Origin: Dorea sp.
GTDB taxonomy: Bacteria; Bacillota; Clostridia; Lachnospirales; Lachnospiraceae
Direction: 5' to 3'
Assembly: GCA_022769185.1 (NCBI GenBank)
Contig: JALEKG010000090.1
Location: forward strand, 1 to 64,000
Length of the DNA stretch: 64,000 nucleotides
The position numbers were made by a program, and so were the translations under genes. Under the pieces are notes generated by a model. It saw nothing but the letters and a program-made list of their open reading frames with translations, was not told the origin of the DNA and made no database searches. This document shows positions 29,101 through 36,667 of the stretch, one piece after another; the first letter of the stretch is position 1, and each line of letters starts with the position of its first letter.

Positions 29101-30695
29101 GGGATATGCCGGATAAGATGTGTCCGGTCTGCGGAGAAAAACTGGTGAAAGACGGATTTGACATTCCGTTTGAGACGTTCCTTGGCTTTAAGGGAAATAA
29201 AGAGCCGGATATCGACTTGAACTTCTCAGGAGATTATCAGAGTAATGCACATAAATATACCGAGGTTATTTTTGGGGCAGGGCAGACGTTCCGTGCAGGA
29301 ACAGTTGGAACACTTGCCGATAAAACGGCATTTGGCTATGTGAAAAATTATTTTGAAGAACGTGGACAGGGGAAACGAAAATGTGAAATTGACCGTATTG
29401 TTCAGGGGTGTACCGGAATCCGGCGAAGTACGGGCCAGCATCCGGGAGGCATTATTGTTCTGCCGTTGGGGGAGGAAATCAATTCATTCACTCCAGTGCA
29501 GCATCCGGCGAATGATATGACAACCGATATTGTAACAACACATTTTGATTACCATTCTATCGATCACAACCTGTTGAAGCTGGATATTCTGGGACATGAT
29601 GATCCTACGATGATTAAGACACTGGAGGAATATATCAGTTCTCCGGCGATGGATAATGAATACAATGAGACGGATCACCGTTTTGATGCAACTAAAATTC
29701 CGCTGGATGACCCGGGAGTTATCTCATTATTTCATGATACTTCTGCTCTGGGAATTACTCCGGATGATATTGGCGGCTGTCCGGTGGGGTGTCTGGGAAT
29801 CCCGGAGTTTGGTACAGATTTCGTTATTCAGATGGTTGTGGACACTAAGCCTCAGACTTTATCTGATCTGATCCGGATCTCTGGTCTGTCACATGGTACG
29901 GATGTATGGCTGAACAATGCTCAGGAACTGATCAAGAGTGGAAAGGCTACGATTTCTACTGCGATCTGTACCCGAGACGATATCATGACTTATCTGATCA
30001 ATAAAGGGATGGACAGTGAAGAATCCTTCACCATTATGGAACGAGTGCGTAAAGGAACGGTAGCAAAGGGAAAATGTAAAGAATGGCCGGAATTTAAGAA
30101 AGATATGGCAGAACACGGAGTACCGGACTGGTATGTCTGGTCTTGTGAAAAGATCAAATACATGTTCCCGAAAGCGCATGCAGCGGCATACGTTATGATG
30201 GCTTACCGGATTGCATATTGTAAGATTAATTATCCTCTGGCTTATTATGGCGCTTATTTTGGAATTCGTGCGGACGCATTTTCCTATGAAATTATGTGTC
30301 AGGGAAAAGAAAAACTGCAATATTATATTGATGACTATAACAGAAGGTCGGCGACGTTAAGTAAAAAAGAACAGGATACCATGAAAGATATGCATATTGT
30401 TCAGGAAATGTATGCAAGAGGATTTGAATTTGAACCGCTGGATATCTACAGGGCCCAGGCAACAAAATTCCTGATCGTGGATGGAAAACTGATGCCTCCA
30501 CTTTCCAGTATTGACGGCATGGGAGAAAAGGCTGCAGAGGCTGTGGCGGAAGCTTCTAAAGATGGGAAATATCTGTCGCTGGATGATTTCCGGCAGAGGA
30601 CTAAGGCAAGTAAATCGGTGATTGATTATATGGTTGAGCTGGGAATTTTGTCAGATCTTCCTGCATCCAATCAGTTGTCACTTTTTGATTTTTAA
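26163..30695 (+). CDS. polC: DNA polymerase III alpha subunit, PolC type
   Basis: 1510 residues. Order: N-terminal PolC domain; a Lys/Glu/Ala-rich linker near 190-240; an OB domain (EITIRGKVISFETREI); a PHP domain from ~378 (ELHCHTKMSDMDG) interrupted by a DEDD 3'-5' exonuclease (VFDLETTGF near 470, HNASFDV); the polymerase core with GSRGSVGSSFVATMAG near 935; a zinc finger (CKKC ... CPVCGEKL near 957-990); DIDLNFSG; and the helix-hairpin-helix tail. It is the main leading-strand replicase of Firmicutes. It overlaps ispG by eight bases. Confidence 0.97.
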   Translation: MSKPFFEVFPTLKLNAEIRMLYDGVEVTKVATNSTRDFIKVCLYSRHLIQKKYIYETERMLKQQLFGRSRVQVTIHEQYELSEQYTPENLMNEYYDSLLLELDQRSVVERSMLQSADYEFSDGNILCLKLVDSIVAQGKKDSLSSYLTGVFQERFHRPIEVRVLYEEPKDSKLKYNEIKLQQEVDAIIDQSVAVQEEKALKKKEKEEKAEAAGKDANKTTGKSGRNSAGPGPKKGFFGSGKKEGFSYSKRTSDDPNVIYGREFDDEPMELKNVVGEMGEITIRGKVISFETREIRNEKTIIMFAVTDFTDTIMVKMFVKNEQLADILASVKIGAFLKIRGVTTIDRFDGELTIGSVAGIRKISDFTVSRTDTAPEKRVELHCHTKMSDMDGVTDVKDLLKRAHDWGHKALAITDHGVVQSFPDANHFIEGLDKNDPFKVIYGVEGYLVDDLTDVAVNEKGQSLDDTYVVFDLETTGFSPIKDKIIEIGAVKVEHGEITEKFSTFVNPKIPIPFQITQLTSITDQMVMDAPDIENVLPHFLDFIGDAALVAHNASFDVSFIEQNCRYQDIQPDFTSVDTVALARILLPTLSKFKLNVVANALHISLENHHRAVDDAGATAEIFVKFVEMLKDRGIRNLTKLNQFGAHNADAVKKLPSYHVIILAQNEVGRVNLYTLISKSHLDYYARRPRIPKSELSKYREGLLVGSACEAGELYQAILNEKSDERIARIVNFYDYLEIQPLGNNRFMIASDKVTKVQNEEDLKEINRKIIQLGERFNKPVVGTCDVHFMDPEDEVYRRIIMAGKGFSDADEQAPLYLRTTEEMLEEFEYLGSAKAKEIVIDNPNKIADMIERITPVRPDKCPPVIPDSDKMLREICYNKAHSMYGENLPEVVTERLERELNSIISNGFAVMYIIAQKLVWKSNEDGYLVGSRGSVGSSFVATMAGITEVNPLSPHYYCKKCHYSDFDSEEVKAYAGGCGWDMPDKMCPVCGEKLVKDGFDIPFETFLGFKGNKEPDIDLNFSGDYQSNAHKYTEVIFGAGQTFRAGTVGTLADKTAFGYVKNYFEERGQGKRKCEIDRIVQGCTGIRRSTGQHPGGIIVLPLGEEINSFTPVQHPANDMTTDIVTTHFDYHSIDHNLLKLDILGHDDPTMIKTLEEYISSPAMDNEYNETDHRFDATKIPLDDPGVISLFHDTSALGITPDDIGGCPVGCLGIPEFGTDFVIQMVVDTKPQTLSDLIRISGLSHGTDVWLNNAQELIKSGKATISTAICTRDDIMTYLINKGMDSEESFTIMERVRKGTVAKGKCKEWPEFKKDMAEHGVPDWYVWSCEKIKYMFPKAHAAAYVMMAYRIAYCKINYPLAYYGAYFGIRADAFSYEIMCQGKEKLQYYIDDYNRRSATLSKKEQDTMKDMHIVQEMYARGFEFEPLDIYRAQATKFLIVDGKLMPPLSSIDGMGEKAAEAVAEASKDGKYLSLDDFRQRTKASKSVIDYMVELGILSDLPASNQLSLFDF

Positions 30696-30727
30696 TTTTA
30701 AAGTACAAAAGAAAAGAGGAATGGTAT

Positions 30728-31591
30728 ATGTGGCTTTTATTTGCGGTAGGAGCATCTTTTTTCGCGGGAATTACAGCAATACTTGTAAAAATCGGTGTGC
30801 AGGATACGGATTCGCATCTTCTGACGGCACTTCGGACAATTGTGGTTTTGATCTTCTCGTGGCTGATGGTATTTTTGGTGGGATCTCAGGATACGATCCG
30901 GGATGTGTCAGCGAAGACGCTGATATTCTTATGTGCATCCGGGGTGACAACGGGTGCTTCCTGGATCTGTTATTTCCATGCTCTGCAAATTGGAAATGTG
31001 AATCAGGTGGTTCCAATTGATAAGTCCAGTGTAATCTTGACAATTCTGCTGGGTGTTATTTTTCTTAAAGAGCCAATGAATCTGATGAAAGCAGGATGTG
31101 TAGTTCTGATCGCAGTCGGGACATTTCTGATGATTGAAAAGAAAAATGTAAAAGAGACAGATGCACAAAAAAGCCGAAGCGCTTTGATTTATGCTGCTTT
31201 ATCAGCAATCTTTGCTTCTCTGACAGCACTTCTGAGTAAGATCGGTATTGTTGGGATTGAGTCGAATCTGGGAACGGCAATCCGTACGATAATTGTCCTT
31301 TTGATGGCGTGGATGATTGTTTTGGCCAGAGGAAAGCAGAAACAGATCCGAACGATTACAAAAAAGAGCTGGATTTTTATTGTATTGTCCGGAATTTCGA
31401 CTGGATTATCCTGGTTATGCTATTATCGGGCGCTTCAGGATGGACCGATCAGTGTTGTACTACCGATTGATAAATTAAGTATTCTGGTATCCATTGGTTT
31501 TGCATACGTTGTATTTGGAGAGAAACTGACTAGAAAATCGGCGGCAGGTCTGGTTCTGATCGTGGTCGGGACATTGGGAATGGTGATATAG
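30728..31591 (+). CDS. EamA/DMT family membrane transporter
   Basis: 287 residues in two repeated EamA halves (about 1-138 and 150-287), ten membrane helices in all. The repeat is visible as ASFFAGITAILVKIGVQD and AIFASLTALLSKIGIVG. Members export metabolites or amino acids; the substrate is unknown. It follows polC by 33 bases and precedes a second, different EamA protein. Confidence 0.88.
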   Translation: MWLLFAVGASFFAGITAILVKIGVQDTDSHLLTALRTIVVLIFSWLMVFLVGSQDTIRDVSAKTLIFLCASGVTTGASWICYFHALQIGNVNQVVPIDKSSVILTILLGVIFLKEPMNLMKAGCVVLIAVGTFLMIEKKNVKETDAQKSRSALIYAALSAIFASLTALLSKIGIVGIESNLGTAIRTIIVLLMAWMIVLARGKQKQIRTITKKSWIFIVLSGISTGLSWLCYYRALQDGPISVVLPIDKLSILVSIGFAYVVFGEKLTRKSAAGLVLIVVGTLGMVI

Positions 31592-31610
31592 GAAAGAGGT
31601 TATAGAAAGA

Positions 31611-32498
31611 ATGAGATTAAAGAAACAGTACAAAGGAATATTCTATATTGTTATATCTGCGTTTTGCTTTGCGCTTATGAGTATGTTTGTACATTTATCA
31701 GGAGATCTTCCGTCTACACAGAAGAGCTTTTTCAGAAATCTGGTGGCAGCAATGTTCGCCGGGGGGATTCTCTGGAAAGGTCAAGTGCCTTTGCGATGTA
31801 AGAAAGAGAATTTTTTGTATCTGCTTTTACGTTCTGTTTTTGGCACGATAGGAATTTTGTGTAATTTTTACGCAGTAGATCATCTGGTTCTGGCAGATGC
31901 CTCTATGTTGAATAAGATGTCTCCGTTTTTTGCGGTAGTATTCAGCTATATTATCTTGAAAGAAAGCGTAACATGGAAGCAGGCGATGATTGTGGTCGGT
32001 GCGTTTCTTGGAAGTTTATTTGTGATCAAACCAACCGTCTCGAACATGGAACTGATCCCTTCTCTGATTGGATTATTGGGCGGGATCGGAGCCGGGGCGG
32101 CTTATACAATGGTGAGAAAGCTGGGGGAACTTGGAGAAAAAGGACCGTTTATTGTGTTCTTCTTTTCTTCATTTTCCTGCCTTGTGACATTGCCATATCT
32201 CATTTTTGATTATCATCCGATGACATTGGTACAGATAGGAATGCTTCTCCTGGCTGGACTTTCTGCTGCCGGAGGACAGTTCTCTATTACAGCGGCTTAT
32301 TGTTATGCTCCTGCAAAAGAAATCTCAGTTTATGATTATTCGCAGATCATCTTTTCCTCTCTGCTGGGATTTCTGGTCTTCGGACAGGTACCGGATGCGT
32401 GGAGCTGGCTGGGATATGGTATTATTCTGGTGATGGCAGTATTGATGTTTTTGTATAATAAACGCAAAAGTGAAAAAGTGATTTTAAAAGAAGACTGA
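31611..32498 (+). CDS. EamA/DMT family membrane transporter, second type
   Basis: 295 residues with ten hydrophobic helices. The start GIFYIVISAFCFALMSMFVHLSGDLPS and the FFRNLVAA motif are typical of the RhaT/S-adenosylmethionine-uptake-like branch of EamA, different from its neighbour. The stop overlaps an ATG by one base, though the next gene probably starts a little later. Confidence 0.88.
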   Translation: MRLKKQYKGIFYIVISAFCFALMSMFVHLSGDLPSTQKSFFRNLVAAMFAGGILWKGQVPLRCKKENFLYLLLRSVFGTIGILCNFYAVDHLVLADASMLNKMSPFFAVVFSYIILKESVTWKQAMIVVGAFLGSLFVIKPTVSNMELIPSLIGLLGGIGAGAAYTMVRKLGELGEKGPFIVFFFSSFSCLVTLPYLIFDYHPMTLVQIGMLLLAGLSAAGGQFSITAAYCYAPAKEISVYDYSQIIFSSLLGFLVFGQVPDAWSWLGYGIILVMAVLMFLYNKRKSEKVILKED

Positions 32499-32515
32499 TG
32501 GCGGAGGGGAGATTG

Positions 32516-33079
32516 ATGAAGCAGTCACAGATTACCTTCTGGTGCCATGAGATTATACGGTCTCAAGCACCGACAGATGGATTTTACATCGATGCAACAA
32601 TGGGAAAAGGAAATGACACGTTATTTTTATGTGAACTTGCAGGAGAGAATGGCTATGTCTTGGCCTTTGATATTCAGGAAGAAGCAGTGTGTGTAACAAA
32701 AGAACTGCTGGAGAGAAAAGAATGTGTGGATAGGGTCAGACTTATAAGAGATGGACATGAGCACATGGATCAGTATGTGGAAGAAAAAACGGCGGATGTG
32801 ATCTGTTTTAATTTGGGATATCTTCCGGGGGGAGATCACAGAATCGCGACGAAAGCGGATACCAGTGTGGCTGCTATTGAGAAGGGACTAAAGATTTTAA
32901 AAAATGGAGGGATGATGAGCCTTTGCATTTACAGCGGAGGAGATACAGGATATGAGGAAAAAGAACGCATACTGGAATATCTGAAAGACCTTCCAGCGAA
33001 GGAATACACGGTGATCGCTAATGAATATTACAATCGGAAAAATGACCCTCCGATGCCGGTTTTTATCTTTAAGAGATAA
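32516..33079 (+). CDS. Class I SAM-dependent methyltransferase, YtqB/rRNA-methylase-like
   Basis: 187 residues from the ATG at 32516, just after GGAGGGGA; the ATG at 32498 overlapping the previous stop lacks such a site. It contains the SAM motif DATMGKGNDTLFL near 28-40 and FNLGYLPGGDHRIATKADTS, typical of the PF06962 family. B. subtilis YtqB/MnmM of this family methylates the tRNA wobble base mnm5s2U34; rRNA is the older label. That role is plausible here but not shown. Confidence 0.85.
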   Translation: MKQSQITFWCHEIIRSQAPTDGFYIDATMGKGNDTLFLCELAGENGYVLAFDIQEEAVCVTKELLERKECVDRVRLIRDGHEHMDQYVEEKTADVICFNLGYLPGGDHRIATKADTSVAAIEKGLKILKNGGMMSLCIYSGGDTGYEEKERILEYLKDLPAKEYTVIANEYYNRKNDPPMPVFIFKR

Positions 33080-33080
33080 A

Positions 33081-33109
33081 TTGACATTTGCAGGAAAGTG
33101 CTGTATGCT
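33081..33109 (+). promoter_or_regulatory. Promoter for the mgtE leader
   Basis: TTGACA (33081-33086), 17-base spacer, TATGCT (33104-33109). It begins one base after the stop of the methyltransferase gene and precedes the leader ORF. Confidence 0.8.
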
Positions 33110-33142
33110 GAAAGTGTCCAAAAATAAAAAAGAAAGGAAGGT

Positions 33143-33241
33143 ATGTTTATGGACAGTAATTCGGATCGAAGTCGAAATATGATAATCGGATATAGAAACA
33201 CCATGGGATGCCTTCCGGGATTGATTTGTAAGAGTGATTAA
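33143..33241 (+). CDS. 32-codon leader ORF upstream of mgtE
   Basis: ATG at 33143 with AAGGAAGG right before it opens a 32-residue frame ending in TAA at 33241 (starts MFMDSNSDRSRN, ends LICKSD). It is too short for the ORF track. It lies between a strong promoter and an intrinsic terminator that precedes mgtE. The ribosome site GGAAGGTAT (33136-33144) can itself pair with ATGCCTTCC (33208-33216) inside the ORF. The peptide resembles nothing I know; a regulatory role by translation is inferred. Confidence 0.55.
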   Translation: MFMDSNSDRSRNMIIGYRNTMGCLPGLICKSD

Positions 33242-33292
33242 GCTTTACTTCTGTTTCCAGAAAGGTTTTATTTTGCGTGCTGCTATATCCGA
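33186..33292 (+). promoter_or_regulatory. Candidate antiterminator pairing in the mgtE leader
   Basis: TCGGATATAG (33186-33195, inside the leader ORF) is the exact complement of CTATATCCGA (33283-33292, the left arm and loop of the terminator). Pairing would break the terminator and let RNA polymerase reach mgtE. This is a direct sequence observation; its use as a switch is inferred. Confidence 0.6.
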
Positions 33293-33315
33293 AAGGGATC
33301 TGGCAGTTTTTTTTT
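33280..33315 (+). terminator. Intrinsic terminator (attenuator) in the mgtE leader
   Basis: CTGCTATATCC, a GAAA tetraloop, then GGATCTGGCAG (one mismatch and one G-U) and nine T. It lies 34 bases before the mgtE start, so it can attenuate mgtE rather than end an upstream gene. Confidence 0.85.
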
Positions 33316-33348
33316 GCAAAAAGTGAATGGAAACAGGAGGTAAAGAAA

Positions 33349-34680
33349 ATGGCAAAGAACACAATTTTAAATCTTTTGGAAAAGAAAAAGTATAAAGAAT
33401 TGAAAGAAAAGATGTCTGCTTACAATCCGGTGGATCTTGCCGAACTACTAGTAGAACTGGATGATAAAGAGCTTGCGATGGTGTTCCGCATGATTGATAA
33501 AGATGATGCGGCGCAGGTATTTTCTTATATGGATGATGACCAGCAGCAGACACTTCTTAATAGTTTCACAAGTAAAGAAATCAGGTACATTTTGGATTCC
33601 ATGGCTACGGATGATGCAGTAGATCTCCTGGAAGATATGCCTGCAAATGTGGTAAATCGGCTGCTCAGTCAGGTCAGTGCAGATACAAGAGCAGATATTA
33701 ACAGATTGCTGAAGTATCCTGAAGACAGTGCGGGAAGCATTATGACGGTGGAATATATTGATCTGTCACCGGATATGACGGTTCAACAGGCACTGGATAA
33801 GATTCGGAAAGTCGGGATTCACAGCGAAACGGTATATACCTGCTATGTTGTGGTCAGAAGAAAGCTTGTGGGAATTGTGACAGCAGAAGTGCTGATGACA
33901 AATGAGAAAGATACTCTGATCCGTGATCTGATGCGTGAAAATTTCATCTATATCCGAACGAGCGATGATCAGGAAGATGCGGCAAAATTATTCCGTAAAT
34001 ATGGGCTAATCGCGATACCGGTGCTGGATGATGAAGGTTATATTGTGGGAATCGTAACTTTTGATGATGCGATTGGAGTTCTGACAGAGGAGACGACAGA
34101 AGATATTCACAAGATGGCTGCCATGTCGTCCAGTGAGGATTCTTATCTGAAGACAACGGTATTTCAGCATGCAAAGAACAGAATACCCTGGTTGCTTGTC
34201 CTGATGTTCTCTTCTGTAATCACTGGTGCAATCATTACTAGATATGAAAATGCATTTGCAGCAGTGCCGCTTCTGGTATCCTTCATGCCGATGCTGATGG
34301 ATACTGGCGGAAATTGTGGATCCCAGAGTTCTACTCTGATCATTCGTGGTCTTGCGGTGGATGAATTGCATTTGTCGAATCTGCCGTCAATTGTATGGAA
34401 GGAATTTAGAGTGTCACTGGTAGTAGGGACAGTTCTTGCAGTAGCAAATGGAATCAGAATCTATCTGATGTATCAGAATGTGGAAATGGCAGTTGTGGTC
34501 GCGATATCTTTAATTGGAACGGTTATGGTGGCAAAGATGGTGGGATGTATGCTTCCGATTCTTGCTAAACAGATGCATTTTGATCCTGCAATTATGGCAT
34601 CCCCATTGATCACAACGATTGTAGATACCTGCTCTATTATGATATATTTTCGAATTGCAACGGTGGCATTCAGACTATAA
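33349..34680 (+). CDS. mgtE: Magnesium transporter MgtE
   Basis: 443 residues from the ATG at 33349, eight bases after AGGAGG; the track start adds residues read through the terminator. A cytoplasmic superhelical N-domain (repeats like DDAAQVFSYMDDDQQQTLL) covers ~1-125, two CBS domains ~130-255 and five membrane helices ~280-443 with the conserved PLLVSFMPMLMDTGGNCGSQSS pore segment. It is a Mg2+ channel gated by Mg2+ bound in the cytoplasmic domains. Its leader carries a probable attenuation device. Confidence 0.95.
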   Translation: MAKNTILNLLEKKKYKELKEKMSAYNPVDLAELLVELDDKELAMVFRMIDKDDAAQVFSYMDDDQQQTLLNSFTSKEIRYILDSMATDDAVDLLEDMPANVVNRLLSQVSADTRADINRLLKYPEDSAGSIMTVEYIDLSPDMTVQQALDKIRKVGIHSETVYTCYVVVRRKLVGIVTAEVLMTNEKDTLIRDLMRENFIYIRTSDDQEDAAKLFRKYGLIAIPVLDDEGYIVGIVTFDDAIGVLTEETTEDIHKMAAMSSSEDSYLKTTVFQHAKNRIPWLLVLMFSSVITGAIITRYENAFAAVPLLVSFMPMLMDTGGNCGSQSSTLIIRGLAVDELHLSNLPSIVWKEFRVSLVVGTVLAVANGIRIYLMYQNVEMAVVVAISLIGTVMVAKMVGCMLPILAKQMHFDPAIMASPLITTIVDTCSIMIYFRIATVAFRL

Positions 34681-34718
34681 TTAGGTATAAGAGTGTATGG
34701 AAATAGGAGGATGAATCA

Positions 34719-35195
34719 ATGAGAAGAAAAGACAGGGAAGTTACAAATCCAGAGGAAATTAAGAGCGTGTTCGAAAAATGCAAAGTGTGCAGAATTGGAT
34801 TTAAGGAAGAGGACGGAGTGTATATTGTTCCAGTGAATTATGGCTATTGTTTGGAGGAAGATAAGCATACTATCTATCTGCATGGTGCAAAAGAAGGGAA
34901 AAAGATAGATCTTCTTCGAAAAGATCCGGAAGTTGGAGTGGAACTGGATTATGGACATGAATTGGTGGAAGGTGAGCTGGCATGTCAGTACAGTTATCAT
35001 TTTGTAAGTGTTATTGCAAAGGGAACGGCGGAACTGATTGAGGATCCAAAGGAAAAATTGAAAGCTCTGGGTATCATTATGAAGCATCAGACAGGGAAAG
35101 AATTTGATGAATTTGAGACAAACCCACAATTGGAAAAAACAGTTGCTGTTCTGAAAGTGGTGATTCGGGAATGCAGTTGTAAAAAACATGGATAA
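34719..35195 (+). CDS. Pyridoxamine 5'-phosphate oxidase-fold flavoprotein (NimA-like)
   Basis: 158 residues. The split-barrel FMN-binding fold is recognisable from CKVCRIGFKEEDGVYIVPVNYGY near 20-45, the HGAKEGKKIDLLRKDPEVGVELD stretch and SVIAKGTAELI. The family includes 5-nitroimidazole reductases and general flavin or heme-binding reductases; the substrate is unknown. It follows mgtE by 38 bases with AGGAGG and may be read with it. Confidence 0.88.
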   Translation: MRRKDREVTNPEEIKSVFEKCKVCRIGFKEEDGVYIVPVNYGYCLEEDKHTIYLHGAKEGKKIDLLRKDPEVGVELDYGHELVEGELACQYSYHFVSVIAKGTAELIEDPKEKLKALGIIMKHQTGKEFDEFETNPQLEKTVAVLKVVIRECSCKKHG

Positions 35196-35242
35196 AACCA
35201 ATGGAAATAGAAAGGATTGTAGTCATTTCTTCTAATTAATAC

Positions 35243-35271
35243 TTTAAAACGTAAAAGTGGTATGGTATACT
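35243..35271 (+). promoter_or_regulatory. Promoter for the paaK-iorAB cluster
   Basis: TTTAAA (35243-35248), 17-base spacer, extended -10 TGGTATACT (TATACT at 35266-35271), about 85 bases upstream of the first paaK. Confidence 0.65.
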
Positions 35272-35355
35272 ATCTACAAATGGGCCTGGAAAATCAGAGC
35301 TTAAATAAGTGAATTGTTGGGGAAACACTTTACATAATATAAAGGAGGAAATGAC

Positions 35356-36666
35356 ATGATTTGGGCAAAGGAAGAAACTCTGCCGAGAGCCGAGATTGAG
35401 AAAATCCAGCTGGAGCGGTTAAAGAAAACGGTGCATTATATCTATGAAAGAGTAGAGCCCTACCGTAGAAAAATGGATGAAGCCGGGGTGAAACCGGATG
35501 ATATTCAGAGCCTGGATGATCTGAAGAGACTGCCTTATACGTATAAAAAGGATTTTAAAGACAATTATCCGATGGGACTGTTTGCGGTAGATAAGAAAGA
35601 ACTGGTACGTTTCCATGCAAGTTCTGGAACGACAGGGAAACCAACGGTAGTTGGATATACGAGAAATGATCTGGATATGTGGCTGAATAATGTGGCGCGT
35701 ATTGCCTGTATGGGGGGTGCGACTGCAGATGATGTGGCGCAGATCGCCTTTGGGTATGGTACATTTACAGGAGCACTTGGTCTTCATGGAGGACTGGAAA
35801 AGGTTGGAGCATCCGTCATTCCGATGTCTTCTGGAAATACAAAGAAACAGATCATGTTCATGCAGGATATCGGGACGACACTGCTTGTTGCGACACCGTC
35901 CTATGCACTTCATCTCGGAGAAGAAATCCGGGCAAGAGGAATTGATCCGTCAAAAGATCTGAAGGTACATATTGGTCTGTTTGGAGGAGAAGGTATGACA
36001 GAACCTATGCGTGATGAGATGCATAAGGTCTGGGGAGAGCAGTTCCTGTGTACACAGAACTATGGAATGAGTGAATTATGCGGTCCTGGAGTTGCAGGTG
36101 AATGTGAGCAATTGTGTGGTATGCATATTAATGAGGACTGGTTTATTCCTGAAGTGATTGATCCGGATACCGAAGAAGTACTTCCACCGGGTGAGCTTGG
36201 GGAGCTGGTTGTAACCTGCCTTGGAAAAGAGGCACTGCCGCTGGTACGCTACAGGACAGGAGATCTGACAAGATTGTTCTATGAGCCTTGTAAATGTGGA
36301 AGAACAACGGTACGTATGGAGAACTTGTCCGGTCGTGCAGATGATATGCTGGTAATCCGGGGAGTGAATGTATTCCCGACACAGATTGAAGAAGTGCTGC
36401 TTCAGATTCCGGAGATTGGTCCACACTATGAGATTCTGGTAGAAAGAAAGAATCGTCTGGATGTCATGACGATCACTGTGGAACTGGTGGATGACAGACT
36501 GCTTGACAGTTATACACAGTTAAGCGAATTGGAACAGAAGATTAAAAAAGGATTGAAAGCACAGCTTGGACTTGCAACACAGATTAAACTGGTTGCACCG
36601 TATTCCCTGAAACGTTTTGAAGGAAAAGCGAAGAGAGTCACAGATTTACGAAAGGATGGATTATAA
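35356..36666 (+). CDS. paaK: Phenylacetate-CoA ligase family enzyme (first copy)
   Basis: 436 residues. It belongs to the adenylate-forming PaaK family, which makes aryl-acetyl-CoA, AMP and PPi from an arylacetate, ATP and CoA. The P-loop is FHASSGTTGKPTVVGYT near 84-100; NYGMSELCGPG, YRTGDLTRL and MENLSGRADDMLVIRGVNVFP follow. It is one of two paralogues flanking iorAB. Its end abuts iorA with one base between stop and start. Substrate (phenyl-, hydroxyphenyl- or indoleacetate) is inferred from context. Confidence 0.9.
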   Translation: MIWAKEETLPRAEIEKIQLERLKKTVHYIYERVEPYRRKMDEAGVKPDDIQSLDDLKRLPYTYKKDFKDNYPMGLFAVDKKELVRFHASSGTTGKPTVVGYTRNDLDMWLNNVARIACMGGATADDVAQIAFGYGTFTGALGLHGGLEKVGASVIPMSSGNTKKQIMFMQDIGTTLLVATPSYALHLGEEIRARGIDPSKDLKVHIGLFGGEGMTEPMRDEMHKVWGEQFLCTQNYGMSELCGPGVAGECEQLCGMHINEDWFIPEVIDPDTEEVLPPGELGELVVTCLGKEALPLVRYRTGDLTRLFYEPCKCGRTTVRMENLSGRADDMLVIRGVNVFPTQIEEVLLQIPEIGPHYEILVERKNRLDVMTITVELVDDRLLDSYTQLSELEQKIKKGLKAQLGLATQIKLVAPYSLKRFEGKAKRVTDLRKDGL

Positions 36667-36667
36667 A

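Noticed and set aside
33110-33348. M-box (ykoK) Mg2+ riboswitch before mgtE.
   Set aside because: I could not find the conserved M-box core; the leader instead holds an ORF and a different terminator/antiterminator set. A covariance-model search would settle it.
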